Shown here piece by piece: positions 13,150 to 24,615 of a DNA stretch of 64,000 nt. Under the pieces are notes generated by a model. It searched no databases. It saw only the letters and a list, made by a program, of their open reading frames with translations, and was not told the origin of the DNA. The translations under genes and the position numbers were made by a program. The first letter of the stretch is position 1, and each line of letters starts with the position of its first letter. Source of the stretch: Epiperipatus broadwayi (taxonomy: Eukaryota > Onychophora > Udeonychophora > Euonychophora > Peripatidae); assembly GCA_028023455.1 (NCBI GenBank), contig JAQFVV010006197.1, positions 14,383,254-14,447,253 of the forward strand, in the 5' to 3' direction.

Positions 13150-15140
13150 TGCAATGTAGATTGAAAAGTGGAAAGGCAAGAGGTTTAGACAGATGGGCAG
13201 CAGAGATGGTGATGAATTTGGGAAATATGCAAAATTTAAATTTATTATGTTTTAATAAGATGGCAAAGAAGTCATAATTTCCAAATAGCTGGCATAATAC
13301 AAGAGTAAGGCTATTATTTAAAGGAAAGGGTAAGGACCATAGAAAGTTAAACAAATATAGGCTGAGAGTGGTAACGTCAATATTATATAAAATTTGTGTA
13401 TATATGGTGACTGGAAGGGTGGCAAAATAAATGGAAGAAAATAATATAGTGAGAGAAAGTCAAGGAGGTTTTAAATTGAATAGGCATATAGGAGATAGTT
13501 TATTTTTAATCACACAACTTGTAGATGGTAGAATAAATAGAAATAGATTATGGATAAATTTAGTAAATTTGAAAATGAATGGTGCTTTAGTGGATCTTAT
13601 TAAGAGATTGTATGAAAATAATTACTATACATATCAATTAGGAAATATAGAATCAGAGTCAAAAGTGAGGTGGGACTATGGGACTAAGGCAAGGATACTC
13701 TATGTTATCTATTTGTGTTTGTTATATTTGAGAGAAATGGAGAGAGCAATAGAAAGACTAGGAAGAGGGGAAGAGATACCATTAATAGATGGCAAGAGAT
13801 TGTATATATTATCAGGTCTTTTATTTGTTGATGATATCTTCTTATGCACAGAAAATAGGGAAGATATGGAAGTTATGGTGAAAACATTCATAAGGGTAGG
13901 TAAAGAGATGGGGATTAAATTTAGCGAAGAAAAATCAAAAATAATGATGATAAATGTTGGGAAAAGAGAAAAGAAAGATTTTTTATTGGGGATATAATGT
14001 TAAATATTGTGAATAGGCATAACTATTTGGGAATCATCTTAAATAATCAGAGAAATTGCTTGAATGAATAGGAGAAAAAAATTGATAAATGAAGCAAAGA
14101 AAAGAAAGAGACTAATAAAGAAATTAACAATGTTTTAATATAATAAATATGATATACCAAGAATCGTAGGGGGGGGGAAGCAGTAGCAGGGTTAACTTTT
14201 GGTAACAATGTGTTATATGCTAATAAAGAGGTTTTAGATTCCTTAAAAAAATTACAAAGAAAAGTAGGAAGACATATATTAGAATAGCAAAGGAGGCAAT
14301 TCAAAGAGAAATTGGATGATCAAGTTTTTATATAAGAGATGCAAAAAGCAGAATGAAAATGTTTGGTAGATTACAATTTATGGGTAGTAAGACAATAGCC
14401 AAAATAGTATTTAATTGGGTTGCAAGTAAATAAGAGGCAACAAGCTGGGTGAGAAAGGTAGTATGGTATGCAGAAGATTTAGATAAAGACTATGTCAGTA
14501 TATTTGTACAAAAGATGGGATGATTGTGTTAGGAGAATTGTTGAGTGTTATAATGGGAAAGAATGAGAGAGAAGAATAAATGCATTAATAAAAAATAGGG
14601 AGTTGGAGAACTTGTATGAAGACTAAAAAGAGTTTAAATATATATAGAAGTAAACAGAATATTGGGTGTGAGTTAATTTATGATAATAGCAATGAAATCA
14701 ATTTATTGTTTAAGGCTCAAAAAGGATCATTTAGCAATAAGGTAAGGTACACATAAATGGAGGAAGGTGGGTGATTTAGTCTGCAAATTATGTAAGTTAA
14801 GACATGGAAAATATTAGGCATCTGCTAACTGATTGTAAATGCTTATAAGCAGAAATTATACAAATAATGAAATTGTGGGAGAATAAATATAAACAAAGTG
14901 ATTATACAGAAACTGGGTTCTTGGTTTTTATGCTGGGTTTGGTAAAAGATATGGGGATCTAGATATAAAGGCCATAGAGTGGACAAAGATGATGTTGTGG
15001 AAATGGGATGGACCAGAATAGAGAAGAAATATGGGAAAAACTTAGGGTAGGAGTGGAAAGGGAAGGTATGGTGACTAACAGGTCTTTCTGTGCATAGTGA
15101 CAGAGAGATTTCTGACTCCAATAAAGAAGTCATAGTGTAT
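13150..15140 (+). pseudogene. LINE reverse transcriptase pseudogene
   Basis: One frame runs from about 13158 to 13997 with two stops. The text follows LINE RT order: KSGKARGLD, LLFKGKGKDHRKLNKYR (the 'KGD...NYRPI' finger block), MEENNIVRESQGGFKLNR ('Q.GFR'), a gap where motif A (F.D..KAFD) should be, motif B in a shifted frame (GLRQGYSMLS), and motif C as GLLFVDDIFL, with Val in place of Ala in F/LADD. Further downstream, broken frames show NYLGIIL, a VAGLTFGNNVLYA block and a CCHC finger (CKLC ... RHLLTDCKC near 14780-14840). The missing motif A and many stops make it dead. The exact clade (CR1/Jockey/R2-like) was not settled. Confidence 0.75.
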
Positions 15141-15144
15141 CACA

Positions 15145-15285
15145 TCATAATTATAAATTAGTTAAAGCACATTGAAAAGGGCAAAAATTAATATTTGCCA
15201 AAAGTTCTTTTTTTCTGTGTGATTATTATTATATATATTATTGCTATTATATAAAGATATATTATATTATTGATTTATTTAAATA
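15145..15285 (-). repeat. inverted repeat, right arm
   Basis: Reverse complement of 12977-13124. It lies just after the LINE ORF remnant, where the LINE 3' UTR would be. Confidence 0.75.
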
Positions 15286-16473
15286 ATATCATGTCTTTAT
15301 TACTGTGTAACAGATGAATTTTGCATTTTATGGTTTTTTATTGTAAATTATTATGTTGGAAACTTTTTGTGCATCTACAAGTATTGTTTTAAATAATGAG
15401 CAAGTATTATTGTTCTTTTATAATGTTCTACTCTATTTGGATATTCAGTTTTTTTATAAGTAGGGCCATCAAATGTTGTGGTTATTCTTTTTGCTTTCTA
15501 CACCTATAACAGGGGTTTCAAATTTAAATGAAGCAGGTTTACTATTTTAAGTAGCTAGCCAATTTAATGAACTCTCCAGATTTAGTTAGTAAATGTACTT
15601 CTAGCTAATATTAGCTAAGGTTAAAAGATCCAAGTTGATCAAAAAATTGTCAATGTGTTAATTTAAAATAATATGATTTGACATTCACCACTGTTGAAAG
15701 ATTATACTCCTATGAGTGCAAGCCTCTGATTTACATTTAGCTTTACTTATTTATCTTTTGTATTACTATTGAAATATGCACTGTTAATACTATTTAAAAT
15801 TAACAATGATGTTGTAAGATCATATACTTACTCATATACTTCTAAGATCAAGTCTCTTTATTCATTTCTATACTAGAGCCATTTACATTTACATTTCAGA
15901 AATCAATAAACATCAGATGTTATAGTATTATTCTAATTTCCAAACACAGGTTTCTGACTTTATAAACGAGAACTAGAATTTAAACTTGGAACTAATGACA
16001 TAAGTCTGGTATTCATTAATTACTGAAGTTTATAATAGATTATCCTAAAATAGGTGGAGAATATTTAAAATTGTAACTAATTGATAAAAGAAGAAATTTA
16101 GTTTATGTGATTTTGGAAATCACGTTATTATGTACTACAATGTTTGCTGCAATTTAATTCTCATACTCATATAAGAAATTTTATGCTTTGGTTTGTATTG
16201 ATTTTGTCAAGAATGAAGCACAAACTTAAATCATTTTTTTTACTTTCTCTCACTCTTCCATTACTATTTTTTCTAATATTGTACATATTTTAAAATGTTT
16301 CTTTCTTTAAAATATGGTTGTTTTGCTAATATCTTTAGTAATAATGTTTTTCATTATTTTTTTTATTTCTAATCTTCTGTTATTATTACTCTTTCCTTGA
16401 TCCATATTCAATAATTTTTCCAGTGTCTTTTTTTAAATATCTCATTTTTATTCGTAAAATGTTGCTGATTTAT
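15286..16473. other. AT-rich DNA, nothing recognised
   Basis: A hAT-like terminus (ACAGGGGTTTCAAATT at about 15509) was looked at, but no partner end was found. Confidence 0.45.
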
Positions 16474-16719
16474 TTTGACTATCATATATAGGGTATATGA
16501 GCACAGACTTTCACATGACCTATCACTCTCCATTCTATCTCATAACACTGATACACTTGAACCCATATATGTTGAAAAGATAAATAATCACCAATACATA
16601 CTAAACCAGCAATCATAATCTGGACCAACTGAAAGTCTGTGCTCATATATCCTATATATTACATATATAGACACAGGTATATAATTAGCTTGTGTTTCAG
16701 TTATTTGACTATCATATAT
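16474..16719. mobile_element. small inverted-repeat element between 16-bp direct repeats
   Basis: The direct repeats TTTGACTATCATATAT at 16474-16489 and 16704-16719 are identical and look like a target duplication. Inside, TATATGAGCACAGACTTTCA (about 16493-16512) and its near-perfect inverse TGAAAGTCTGTGCTCATATA (16630-16649) are ~27-bp inverted repeats. Non-coding. The 16-bp duplication length fits retroposition better than most DNA transposons, while the inverted repeats fit a MITE; both readings remain open. Confidence 0.5.
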
Positions 16720-17099
16720 TTTTTCATTGTTTTTATCACTTAGTCTGCTTTCTTAATATAATTTTTTTGAATTATTTAATACAAAATCTGATTATTACTT
16801 AATATTTAGCATCTAGATCTGTTATTGTGTTTTTTATTTACTAACTCATGATTTGTTTTATGCTGAGTTTACTTACTTTGATCTTATACACAAATTTAAT
16901 GTTATACATTTTTTACTGAAGTCAGATTAATCTTTTTAATATCAACAATAATAATGTTTTATTAATATTTTGTCCTTTCTAATCATTTCTGTTAATATTA
17001 TTCTTTCAAAAAATATATGAAAAAGTATAAGTTATGATTTCATCAAGTCCACAAATCATAATTTTTATTCATATAAACATCCAGACCTATTCTTTAAAC

Positions 17100-18578
17100 C
17101 AGCGTTTCCCAACCTGTGGTACGCGTACCACTGGTGGTACGCGAGTTGCTGGTTGGTGGTACGCGAAAAATAATCAATAATGGCAGACATAAAAAAAAAT
17201 CAAATCATAAAAATATCATAGAAACGTTTTTTCCTATAATTCATAAAAATTATTTTAATTAATAATATTATACAGTAAAGTTGTTAATATGTACAATCGA
17301 TGATCGAAAATCCAGCAATCGATATCGTTTTTTTGGAGTGCACTTTTAAATTTAGCCGTTAGCCATTAGTAACTTGAGATGTTGCCGCCACTGTTGTCAT
17401 GGTGCTGCACTCTTGTTCACTTCACCGCGCGGCTTACAAGTGACAGGTTATTGTTTGTGATTGTATCGTCTTTGTTTATTAAAATTCATTGATCCCCATA
17501 TAACCCGCTTATTCGAATTTAGACAAGAAGGACAGTTTTTTTTTTTGATGACAATTCTTTTGATCTTTCTTCGAAATTGTATGATTTTGGTTGGCTTCAG
17601 GTGATTGCATATTTAACTGATATTTTTTTGCAAATAAATAACTTAAATTTGACACCTCAGAACAACTCGATAACGATCTTTAATGTTAATGATAAAATTG
17701 AAAATATGATTAAGAAATTAGATTTTTGGAAACAGTGTATTGAAAACAATCATAAGGTTAGCCTGTCTCAAGATATACGAGAAAATATAATAGCACATTT
17801 AACAGGATTAAAATTGTCTTTAATGGAATATTTTGCAAAACCCGAAAACACAAATGATAAGTGGATTTCAAACCCCTTCTATGAAGAAAATTTAGAAAAA
17901 GCTACATCATTATCAATAAAAGAGAAAGAAAATTTAATAGAATTATCGACACAATCTAATTAATTTTGGTTAAACATTAAAGATTATGAACAACTTTCTG
18001 AGAAAGCTCTTAAATTATTATTACCATTTACTAGTATGAAATTAGTAGAGAAAGAGCTTTTTCTTCATATATTTAAAAAAAAAAAATAAGTATTGAAACA
18101 AATTGAATGCAGCTGTAGACTTAAGGGTATACCTCACATCTTTTGAACCAAATTTCAAAAAATTATGTTTTCGAAACAAGCACAAGGAAAGGAACTCATT
18201 AAATTTATTTTATAAAAATATTTGATTATGATAAAATATATTAATTGGTTTTTTATAATTTTGTGTTTTTATTAAAACCATTTATTAGTAAACGAAATAT
18301 GACAAAATAGTAGATAAATATGAAACTTTGAACAAACATATATATATATGTTACAGTGAATTTATATTTTCAGTGAGTTTATAATCGTTTAAGCGTGTTT
18401 CAATGTAATTTGTCTCATTGTGATGTGAATACATGGTCACCCTATAATATTTATAATGCAAATAAAATAACACCCTCGCAATAAATTTCACAAAATACAA
18501 TCATTTTTACGAAGTGGTACAATTTAGTGTGATGTACTACCAAGTGGTACGCGAGCCAAAAAAGGTTGGGAAACGCTG
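17100..18578 (+). mobile_element. hAT-family transposon copy, complete ends, internally decayed
   Basis: The ends are perfect 16-bp inverted repeats: CAGCGTTTCCCAACCT at 17100-17115 and AGGTTGGGAAACGCTG at 18563-18578. The element is flanked by identical 8-bp target duplications, CTTTAAAC, at 17092-17099 and 18579-18586. An 8-bp duplication and CAG-type ends are diagnostic of hAT. Subterminal motifs TGGTACGCG recur several times at both ends, probably transposase-binding sites. At 1479 bp it is about half the size of autonomous hATs and keeps only the C-terminal transposase region (17577-18086). The intact target duplication suggests a fairly recent insertion mobilised in trans. Confidence 0.92.
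17577..18086 (+). pseudogene. hAT transposase C-terminal fragment (ZBED5/SCAND3-like)
   Basis: The first 128 codons (to a TAA at 17961) read WLQVIAYLTDIFLQINNLNL and then KLDFWKQCI, matching the 'W...LAYLaDIF..LN.LN.slQG' and 'KL.lW' blocks of ZBED5/SCAND3-like hAT transposases. After the single stop the same frame continues FWLNIKDYEQLSEKALKLLL, then PFTSMKLVEKELF, the hAT dimerisation block (normally 'LLPF.tTYLCE.gFS') with the central Cys lost, to a second stop at about 18086. The BED finger and the catalytic Asp residues are absent, so it cannot catalyse transposition. Upstream non-coding sequence 17170-17576 includes a GC-richer patch that may be the ancestral 5' region. Confidence 0.8.
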
Positions 18579-18744
18579 CTTTAAACATTTATTAGATTAT
18601 AATTAATAGATGTTTAATTTTTTAATTTTTTTTTATCTCCAAATTTTCAACAAATTTGAAACACAATTTTTTTTGTAATTTTATTTTTTATATTTTTACA
18701 TAGGAATAATTTCGCATTTCATATCATTATTTTCAACCATTATT

Positions 18745-19000
18745 AGTTATTAGCGGAATTGGTTAAAGCATTGTCTTAAAATTTGATATTCAAGAATCTA
18801 AAAATGTTAAGTTTGACTCCTATGCTAGCATTGTTGCTGGTCAGGACAGCATCACTGAAGAAGAGTGGAGAATAATATAATTTGAACAAGAAACATTATG
18901 TAATCTACTAACATATGTTGTCTATTTGTGTGTTATTACAAACAGTTGTTTGTATTTGAAAAGTTTAAATAAAATTTAAAATTTTTAGACATTCAACATT
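18745..19000 (+). repeat. tRNA-derived SINE relic (same family as 39.2-39.8 kb)
   Basis: The head is tRNA-like (TTAGCGGAATTGGTTAAAGC as A box; TTTGACTCCTATGCTAGCAT around the B box). It is followed by GCTGGTCAGGACAGCATCAC, CTGAAGAAGAGTGGAGAA and a tail ending near TTTAGACATTCAACA. All correspond in order to the palindromic SINE copies at 39168-39782. It lies just right of the hAT copy. Diverged; no target duplication seen. Confidence 0.7.
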
Positions 19001-19589
19001 TAATGATAGATTGTGAAATAATACAGAATAGTATCATATCTTTAATTTAGTTTTTCCGATTCAAAATGTCTCTTTGCATCCATCTCATAAATAGATTTTT
19101 TTTTTTTTTAGATTTCTTATAATCTTTAGGGATGAATTTTAGAACTTCAATTGTTCATTTACTGCCATCTTTTTTAGCAACCCAGATTCTACTTCAATCT
19201 CTTAATACTTTTAATAATGTCAAAAAACAATTGGTTTATTACTTAGATTTCATAAGAAATTTATGTATTGGAAACAACAGACTTTAATGACATGGATCTT
19301 GAATTCTCCTAAGTCTGCCTCTTAATTATTGCATTAAACTGCCAAGGCTATTATTATCTATGATACTCAATGTTATAACTACCAAGACACAAAATGCCCA
19401 TGGACCCATGCAATCCAGAGGCCCATAAACTTGAAAATCTATAGCAAGGCATTTAAAAATATATTAACATGAAAACAATTATTAACTATTAAATTGTCAT
19501 TGTTATATGATATATGTAACTGTAAAATTATTCTGAAAAAAAAAAAAACTCGCTAAACAATTAATTCAAGTGATTTTTTTAATTAAAAG
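19001..19589. other. AT-rich DNA, nothing recognised
   Basis: No ORF match. Several poly(A)/poly(T) runs. Confidence 0.45.
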
Positions 19590-19870
19590 ATGATCTTACA
19601 GAAAAGAATTTTTGACTTAATTGCAAAATACAGTTGTTTGGAAGGCGAATTTAATGAAGTATATACCATTTTCTTGTTATTTTTTACACTTTCAGTAACT
19701 ATTGTTAGCACTGAAAGGTCTTTTATTATATCAAAAAATATTGAAAGAAATTGGATTGGCCAAATCAGTTTAGATCTTACAATGTTAGCTATTGAGCATA
19801 AGGAAGCATCTAAAATGGACTTAAATTAACTAATTAATGATTTTGCAAATGCAAAGATTACGAAGAAGGA
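19590..19870 (+). pseudogene. hAT transposase dimerisation-domain relic
   Basis: A 79-codon frame reads like the C-terminal hAT dimerisation domain: FFTLSVTIVSTERSFIISKN matches 'tLPvt.aSaERSFS.LK.iK', and LDLTMLAIEHKEASKMDLN matches 'rLs.LallsIe.d....ld'. After the stop the match continues with LINDFANAKITKKDF, the family's 'lI..Fa..KaRk..f' ending. This differs from the 17.1-kb copy and belongs to another hAT subgroup (ZMYM1-like or Charlie-like). No terminal inverted repeats located; the rest of the gene is missing. Confidence 0.75.
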
Positions 19871-21469
19871 TTTTTAAAGTAACTTTATTAAATTACCTTC
19901 TATGATATTTATAATATGAAATAAATAATTAAAATTTTGTGAATACACAAAAAATCAAAATTCAGAAATTTAAAATGGGATTCTTTTTGAATCTCTGCTT
20001 TTGGACCCAATCTTTCAAGTTCCGCCACAGGTCATATGGACACATTCTTTTATTCTTATACTTTACTTTCAAATTCTTGTCATCCGACCAAATATAATCT
20101 CTCTATATTTTGATATGAGGTGTACGTACAGTGTTTGTATTGATTTTTTATACTAACGGTTCAAATCTCAGATAAATAGCACTAGAAAGACAATTAAAAA
20201 TACAATAATCATCTAGCTGTTATTCTAAACAAATACTTAAATAAAATGGTAATAGACAATATATTTCTATCTTTAAATATTTTTTTTATATCTTTCAAAA
20301 AAAAAATTATTTAATAAATTCCTCGTTTGAGTTTTTTCGACATATTCACTCATACTTGCAAAAACATTTTTAAAAAGTTTTAACTTTTTTTGTTTTGTTT
20401 TCCAGTATTGTACCTACTTTTATAAAGTTAACGTTTCTTACGCTGAAACTAAAATGAAGTTGATCATGAGTAAATTTAAACAAGCTGTGAAAGTGAATAC
20501 AAATTTATCTGTTCGATTTGTTAATAGTTATTAGTAAAGTTATCTAGAAACAGGAAATAACTTGGGCTCCGATTGAAGTGGCTAATGATTAAAAAACAAA
20601 TCAATAAAAGGACAGACTGTAAGTCAGCGTCTTCTTCTGATTTTCTTTTGATATTACAATAAATCAAATATCTTCAAAATAATACTTGTAAGAAACAGAT
20701 TTCAATTGGCGTCAGTAAATTAACGTAAAGTGATTTATTGTTTTATGCATCATCATCATCATCATTTTCAATCACTATGATTCACAGCAAAATGATAGTA
20801 TTTCCAAATTTATTCCAGTTTCTCCGATCTCTAGCCTCAGGCAACTGAGATCTATTTTTGATTTAAATTCGGAGGTGGTCAGCCAATAAATTTACCATGT
20901 TTTTTTGAAGCGCGTTGGTAAGCAGCCGATTCATGTTCGATTACTGTATAATAATTATAATAACAGTTTCAATGACAAACATACGGACTGAACATCAGAA
21001 ATTTGTCCTAACGACAAACTTCCTTCTGTATTAATTATATGATGTGTGCACATATATATATATAATAAATACTTTTATACTTAAAAGTTTTGAAGTAAGT
21101 AATGTATTATATTCCAATTACTGTTTTGTTAAATGGCTTTTTTCAACAATTATCTGATGATACTCATTTGGTACAATCGTTTCAATCTCTGGCTTTGTCT
21201 CTGTCAGTGAGCATTAGGGTCCAAGCTGAACTTAACACATTTTTGTATCTAGGAATCATCTTTTACTTGTTTACGCTATTTAAACCAATAGTCTGAAGTC
21301 AAGTGGGGGGGGGGGCACTAAGATTGTGAATCCAAACTAACAATACCATTGAAATAGCTACATAGATCTGACATTAAAATCAGTTATATTTATATGAGAT
21401 CTCAGTTTTATGTCCACTTCAAGTCAATGGATAGTAAATAATATAGTGCTATAGTAGTCCGTCATCTTA
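19871..21469. other. no gene; (CAT)n tract at 20747-20767
   Basis: AT-rich. The (CAT)n run could be the reversed simple-repeat tail of an RTE-type LINE, but adjoining sequence is not identifiable. A G run lies at 21305-21315. Confidence 0.4.
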
Positions 21470-21792
21470 CCTTTTTTAGCTTTTGTCTTTCTCATAATGA
21501 CTAGAATTCAAATCGGAAAATAAAGTACTTTTGAGTCTATCTTACAGTCTTTTAGTTCTTTATACTATTCAAAAGTGAATAACATGATTTAAAAAAAAAA
21601 AAAAACCCTAAGTTTTGGAATCAAAGCCAAATCACTTACTTAATTATACAGATCTAATATCAAATCAGTTTTTACATACTTTAAAGCTCAAAACTTTAGG
21701 TTTTATTTTTAGGCTATTAATTTGAATAGTATAAAGGAATAAAATATTGATTTGAATCCTAGACAGTGATGATGAAGACAAAAGCTATAAAG
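21470..21792. repeat. long imperfect inverted repeat
   Basis: The left arm (about 21470-21615) and right arm (about 21690-21792) pair in order: TTTTAGCTTTTGTCTTTCTC with GAAGACAAAAGCTATAAAGG; AGAATTCAAATC with GATTTGAATCCT; TTCTTTATACTATTCAAAAG with TTTGAATAGTATAAAGGAA; CCTAAGTTTTGG with CAAAACTTTAGG. Non-coding foldback or MITE-like structure of about 320 bp. Confidence 0.6.
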
Positions 21793-22879
21793 GTACTGAC
21801 TTGCACAATACTACCCAGTTGTCCATTGAATGAAGATGTCTCCAGAATAACTAAAGTATGGGCAAGAATATGATAAAAGTCATGTGAAATTGTTGATATT
21901 AATGGTAAATCTTAATGCATAGCTGCTCCCATAAAACTCTATTTTGAATCATTCTTCCACTATTTTTTTTTTAAAGATACAGTTATCTTTATATTATAGT
22001 TTGTTCTACTTTTTTTTTATTTGAGCAATTCCATTTATTAGAAATTCAGCTATCATTAATTTTTACCATCCTTTCTATAATTTTAGCTTCTGCTGAAATT
22101 TTTTTCTATAAAGGCCACATGCCATATTATTTCTAAATTGATTGTTTTGTCCTGCTGTTAGATTTTCATAATTTTGTAAAATCATTTCAGCAGGAAACTA
22201 CTTGGCCATTTTTTTGCGTTGAATATTATTGACCAGTTCTTAGATCCTTATAAGAGATTTGCTAAGAATAGAGGACTGGTAGATCATAATCATATCATCC
22301 TTAAAACACTGCATATATTTTTTTATTGTTTAATAAAAATAAAGTCTACATTCTCAAGCATAGATTTATAGAACTACATCAAGAGGAAGTGTGTTTTTAA
22401 TCATGTAACTAAATAATTAATAGTTAAATGTTTAAATAATGCCTATTTAAAATAAAATCAGAAAAACTAAAATTTGCAAAATGTACATCTTGAGAATTGA
22501 TAAAAACTATAAGATTATTATTATTATTTTATAAATATATTATCTATTACTTTTTATAAAACTTTATCCTACCATTTTAACTACCAGCACATTATTATAT
22601 TATATTTATTTCAGGGATGTTATGAAAGCTCATGAATTTTTGCGAATGCATAAGATGAATTGAATATACATAAAACCAATCTCATTTGTTGCTCTTTTTA
22701 CTTATTTTATATTAATATATTGTTCAGAAAGTTCTTAGTCTCTCCATGTAGTCTAAATAGTATTTTGATATTTGATAAGTTCAAATTCTGAATAATATAC
22801 TGATTCTGTGATATGATATTCTAAAGGTTTAATCACAATAATGTTATAGAGATGTCTTTTTTTACTTTAACTTTTTAGC
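21793..22879. other. AT-rich DNA, possibly degraded LINE downstream sequence
   Basis: It lies 3' (minus strand) of an RT scrap at 22880-23110 and may be the rest of that LINE, but no motif is readable. Confidence 0.35.
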
Positions 22880-23110
22880 AATTTATCTTAGTTTATTATT
22901 TGGTTGGCCTATATCCAAACTTTTCTATAGAGAATTTGTAATTTATCAGAAAATGTCTTATAAAGAACTGATAAAGAATAGATAGATCTATAATTTCTAA
23001 AATCTTTTACTTTTCTTTTTTCTTTCAGATCTTTAAATGATCAAATTTCAAAGTTAAAATTATTAATTCTTCCAGTTATCCGGTATATTATGTTTATATT
23101 GCCAGCTATT
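22880..23110 (-). pseudogene. LINE reverse transcriptase finger-region scrap
   Basis: On the minus strand, IPDNWKN (about 23085) is followed, with breaks, by KDFRNYRSIYSLSVLYKTFS and DKL at about 23010-22935. This matches the 'iP..Wk' and 'D..NYRPISLLSVLYKifsk' blocks of non-LTR reverse transcriptases. The catalytic motifs downstream are not readable. Strong local match, short fragment. Confidence 0.5.
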
Positions 23111-23254
23111 TTTCTATTTTTCACTTGCTGCCTTCAAAATATACATAATAATTCAATTATTATTTGTAGCTTTTCAAAGATTTAATTGTATACATCATTA
23201 TTTTATTTAATGTATTTGTCATTTTAGAAGAGTTGTTATAATTAAATAGGCTAT

Positions 23255-23346
23255 CCCCCCATTGTCAAATGTGTTGACCAGGAAGCGAACCCAGGCCAGC
23301 TGCTTGGAAGGCAGATATACTAACCACTATATCATCAACGCTTGAC
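23255..23346 (-). mobile_element. retroposed tRNA-Gly-like mini-SINE with 12-bp target duplication
   Basis: The insert is flanked by identical direct repeats TAAATAGGCTAT at 23243-23254 and 23347-23358. On the minus strand it reads TCAA, then a tRNA-Gly-like body (23341 down to about 23270) with D-arm text GATATAGTGGTTAGTATA, anticodon loop CTTCCAA (anticodon TCC) in a CTGC/GCAG stem, and T-arm GGGTTCGCTTCC. The acceptor stem has one mismatch and the T stem has wobbles. There is a short 3' extension ending in a C run on the plus strand. The target duplication shows retroposition, so this is a tRNA-derived retropseudogene or very short SINE rather than a chromosomal tRNA gene. Confidence 0.85.
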
Positions 23347-24500
23347 TAAATAGGCTATTTGTTATTATTGTATAGATTTTAATATAAATGCTTCTTATAT
23401 GGGGGGTCTAGAGAAAAGATTTTTAATTATCTGAAAAGAAGCCCTTTAATTGCTCTTTGAGGCTTTAAAGAAACTGATAATGGTAAAATCTATTCTATAT
23501 ATTTTTGTCAATACAACTGTACTATATGATTATTCATAGAGTAAATGAGCACATGTGTGATGTTCTATCATATGCATCAGCCAGCATGGTCAGTTCATTC
23601 AATTTTAACCTCTGAATTCAAGATCAAGAAAGAGTCTTTCTTCTCAATTGTCTGATAGTTATTAATTACAATATAATTTATTTTGTTGAAGGCAAATGTG
23701 TGTGTGAATGAACATTTTTAAATAGATATAATGACAAGCAAAAAAAAATTATGGTCCTTATTACAAGCGACTATAAAATCAACAACCAAGGCAGCAAGTT
23801 GACAGTCAAAGTTAAGGATTATTAAAAATTCTATAATTGTGATTTTCATATCTGTTATTTTAGATCACTTTCAAGCAAAAATAATTGGAATGAATTGAAA
23901 GAAGAGCTGTCTAATATTGTATGGGACATTATTAGACTTGGTGAAATTAGAAGAAAAGATAAAAAATAGACATGTTCTTTATTATAAAGGCACAAATATT
24001 GGAAGCATAATTGGAGAGGGACTCATTATAAATGAAGAGTGAAAAAACAATCAAATGCAAATAATTCAGGTTTATGCTCTAATAAATTTTCATTGTAATG
24101 AAGATGTAGAATATGTTTATATGGATATATAAAATGGTTTTGATTCATCTAAACAACATTTAAAATTGTCATGGAAAATTTTAATGATAGAATTAATAAA
24201 GGAGTAAAAAGTGAAAGATAAATGGGTAAATTTGATTGTGGTGAATAGAAATGATAAAAGACACAGACATGTGGAATTTCTGAAAAAAAAGAAAAGAATT
24301 ATATTATAGTTTTTTTTGGCAAGTGGAAATGGAAGCATCAAATGAAAATACAGAAGAATTGGATTATAATTTGCTTAATTCAAAATATGTATTTCAAAAT
24401 TGTAATGATCTTAACAGATTCAACATAGTAAGTAATAATCAATGAGTGAAATATAAAATATGTATAAATGCAAAATTAGAGAGACATAAACTATTAAGAA

Positions 24501-24615
24501 TGTCAAGCGTTGTTAGCCGAGAGGTCGTCACAACTGCCTTGCAAGCAAGTAGTTGGTTGCAGACGATTGTGGGTTCGCCTCCCGGACGATGCTATGACAT
24601 ATGAAAAAAACAAAA
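24501..24615 (+). mobile_element. tRNA-derived mini-SINE inserted in RTE LINE
   Basis: TGTCAAGCGTTG leader, A-box-like TTAGCCGAGAGGTCGTC, CTGCCTTGCAAGCAAG, B box GGTTCGCCTCC, the shared 3' end GATGCTATGACA and an A-rich tail. It matches the elements at 31893-31995 and 45216-45328. LINE text resumes after it (KIPNFQKHF), so the insertion is younger than the LINE. A clean target duplication was not found for this copy. Confidence 0.75.

Larger units (their letters stand above)
12977..15285. mobile_element. decayed LINE framed by ~145-bp inverted repeats
   Basis: The left arm (12977-13124) and right arm (15145-15285) are inverted copies of each other. Shared blocks in order: TAAATAAATC, ATCTTTATATAA, GCAATA, the perfect core TTTTGGCAAATATTAATTTT ending in TGCCC, then CTTTAACTAATTTA and AATTATGA. 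Between the arms lies a LINE reverse transcriptase pseudogene. LINEs do not normally have terminal inverted repeats. Either the LINE's 3' UTR was duplicated in inverse orientation at its truncated 5' end, or the LINE entered a TIR element. No clear target duplication can be read in the AT-rich flanks. Confidence 0.75.

Noticed and set aside
15509-15530. hAT-like terminus ACAGGGGTTTCAAATT
   Set aside because: No inverted partner end or 8-bp duplication within reach.
23270-23341. Functional tRNA-Gly gene
   Set aside because: Perfect 12-bp target duplications around the unit, an acceptor mismatch and T-stem wobbles point to a retroposed copy.
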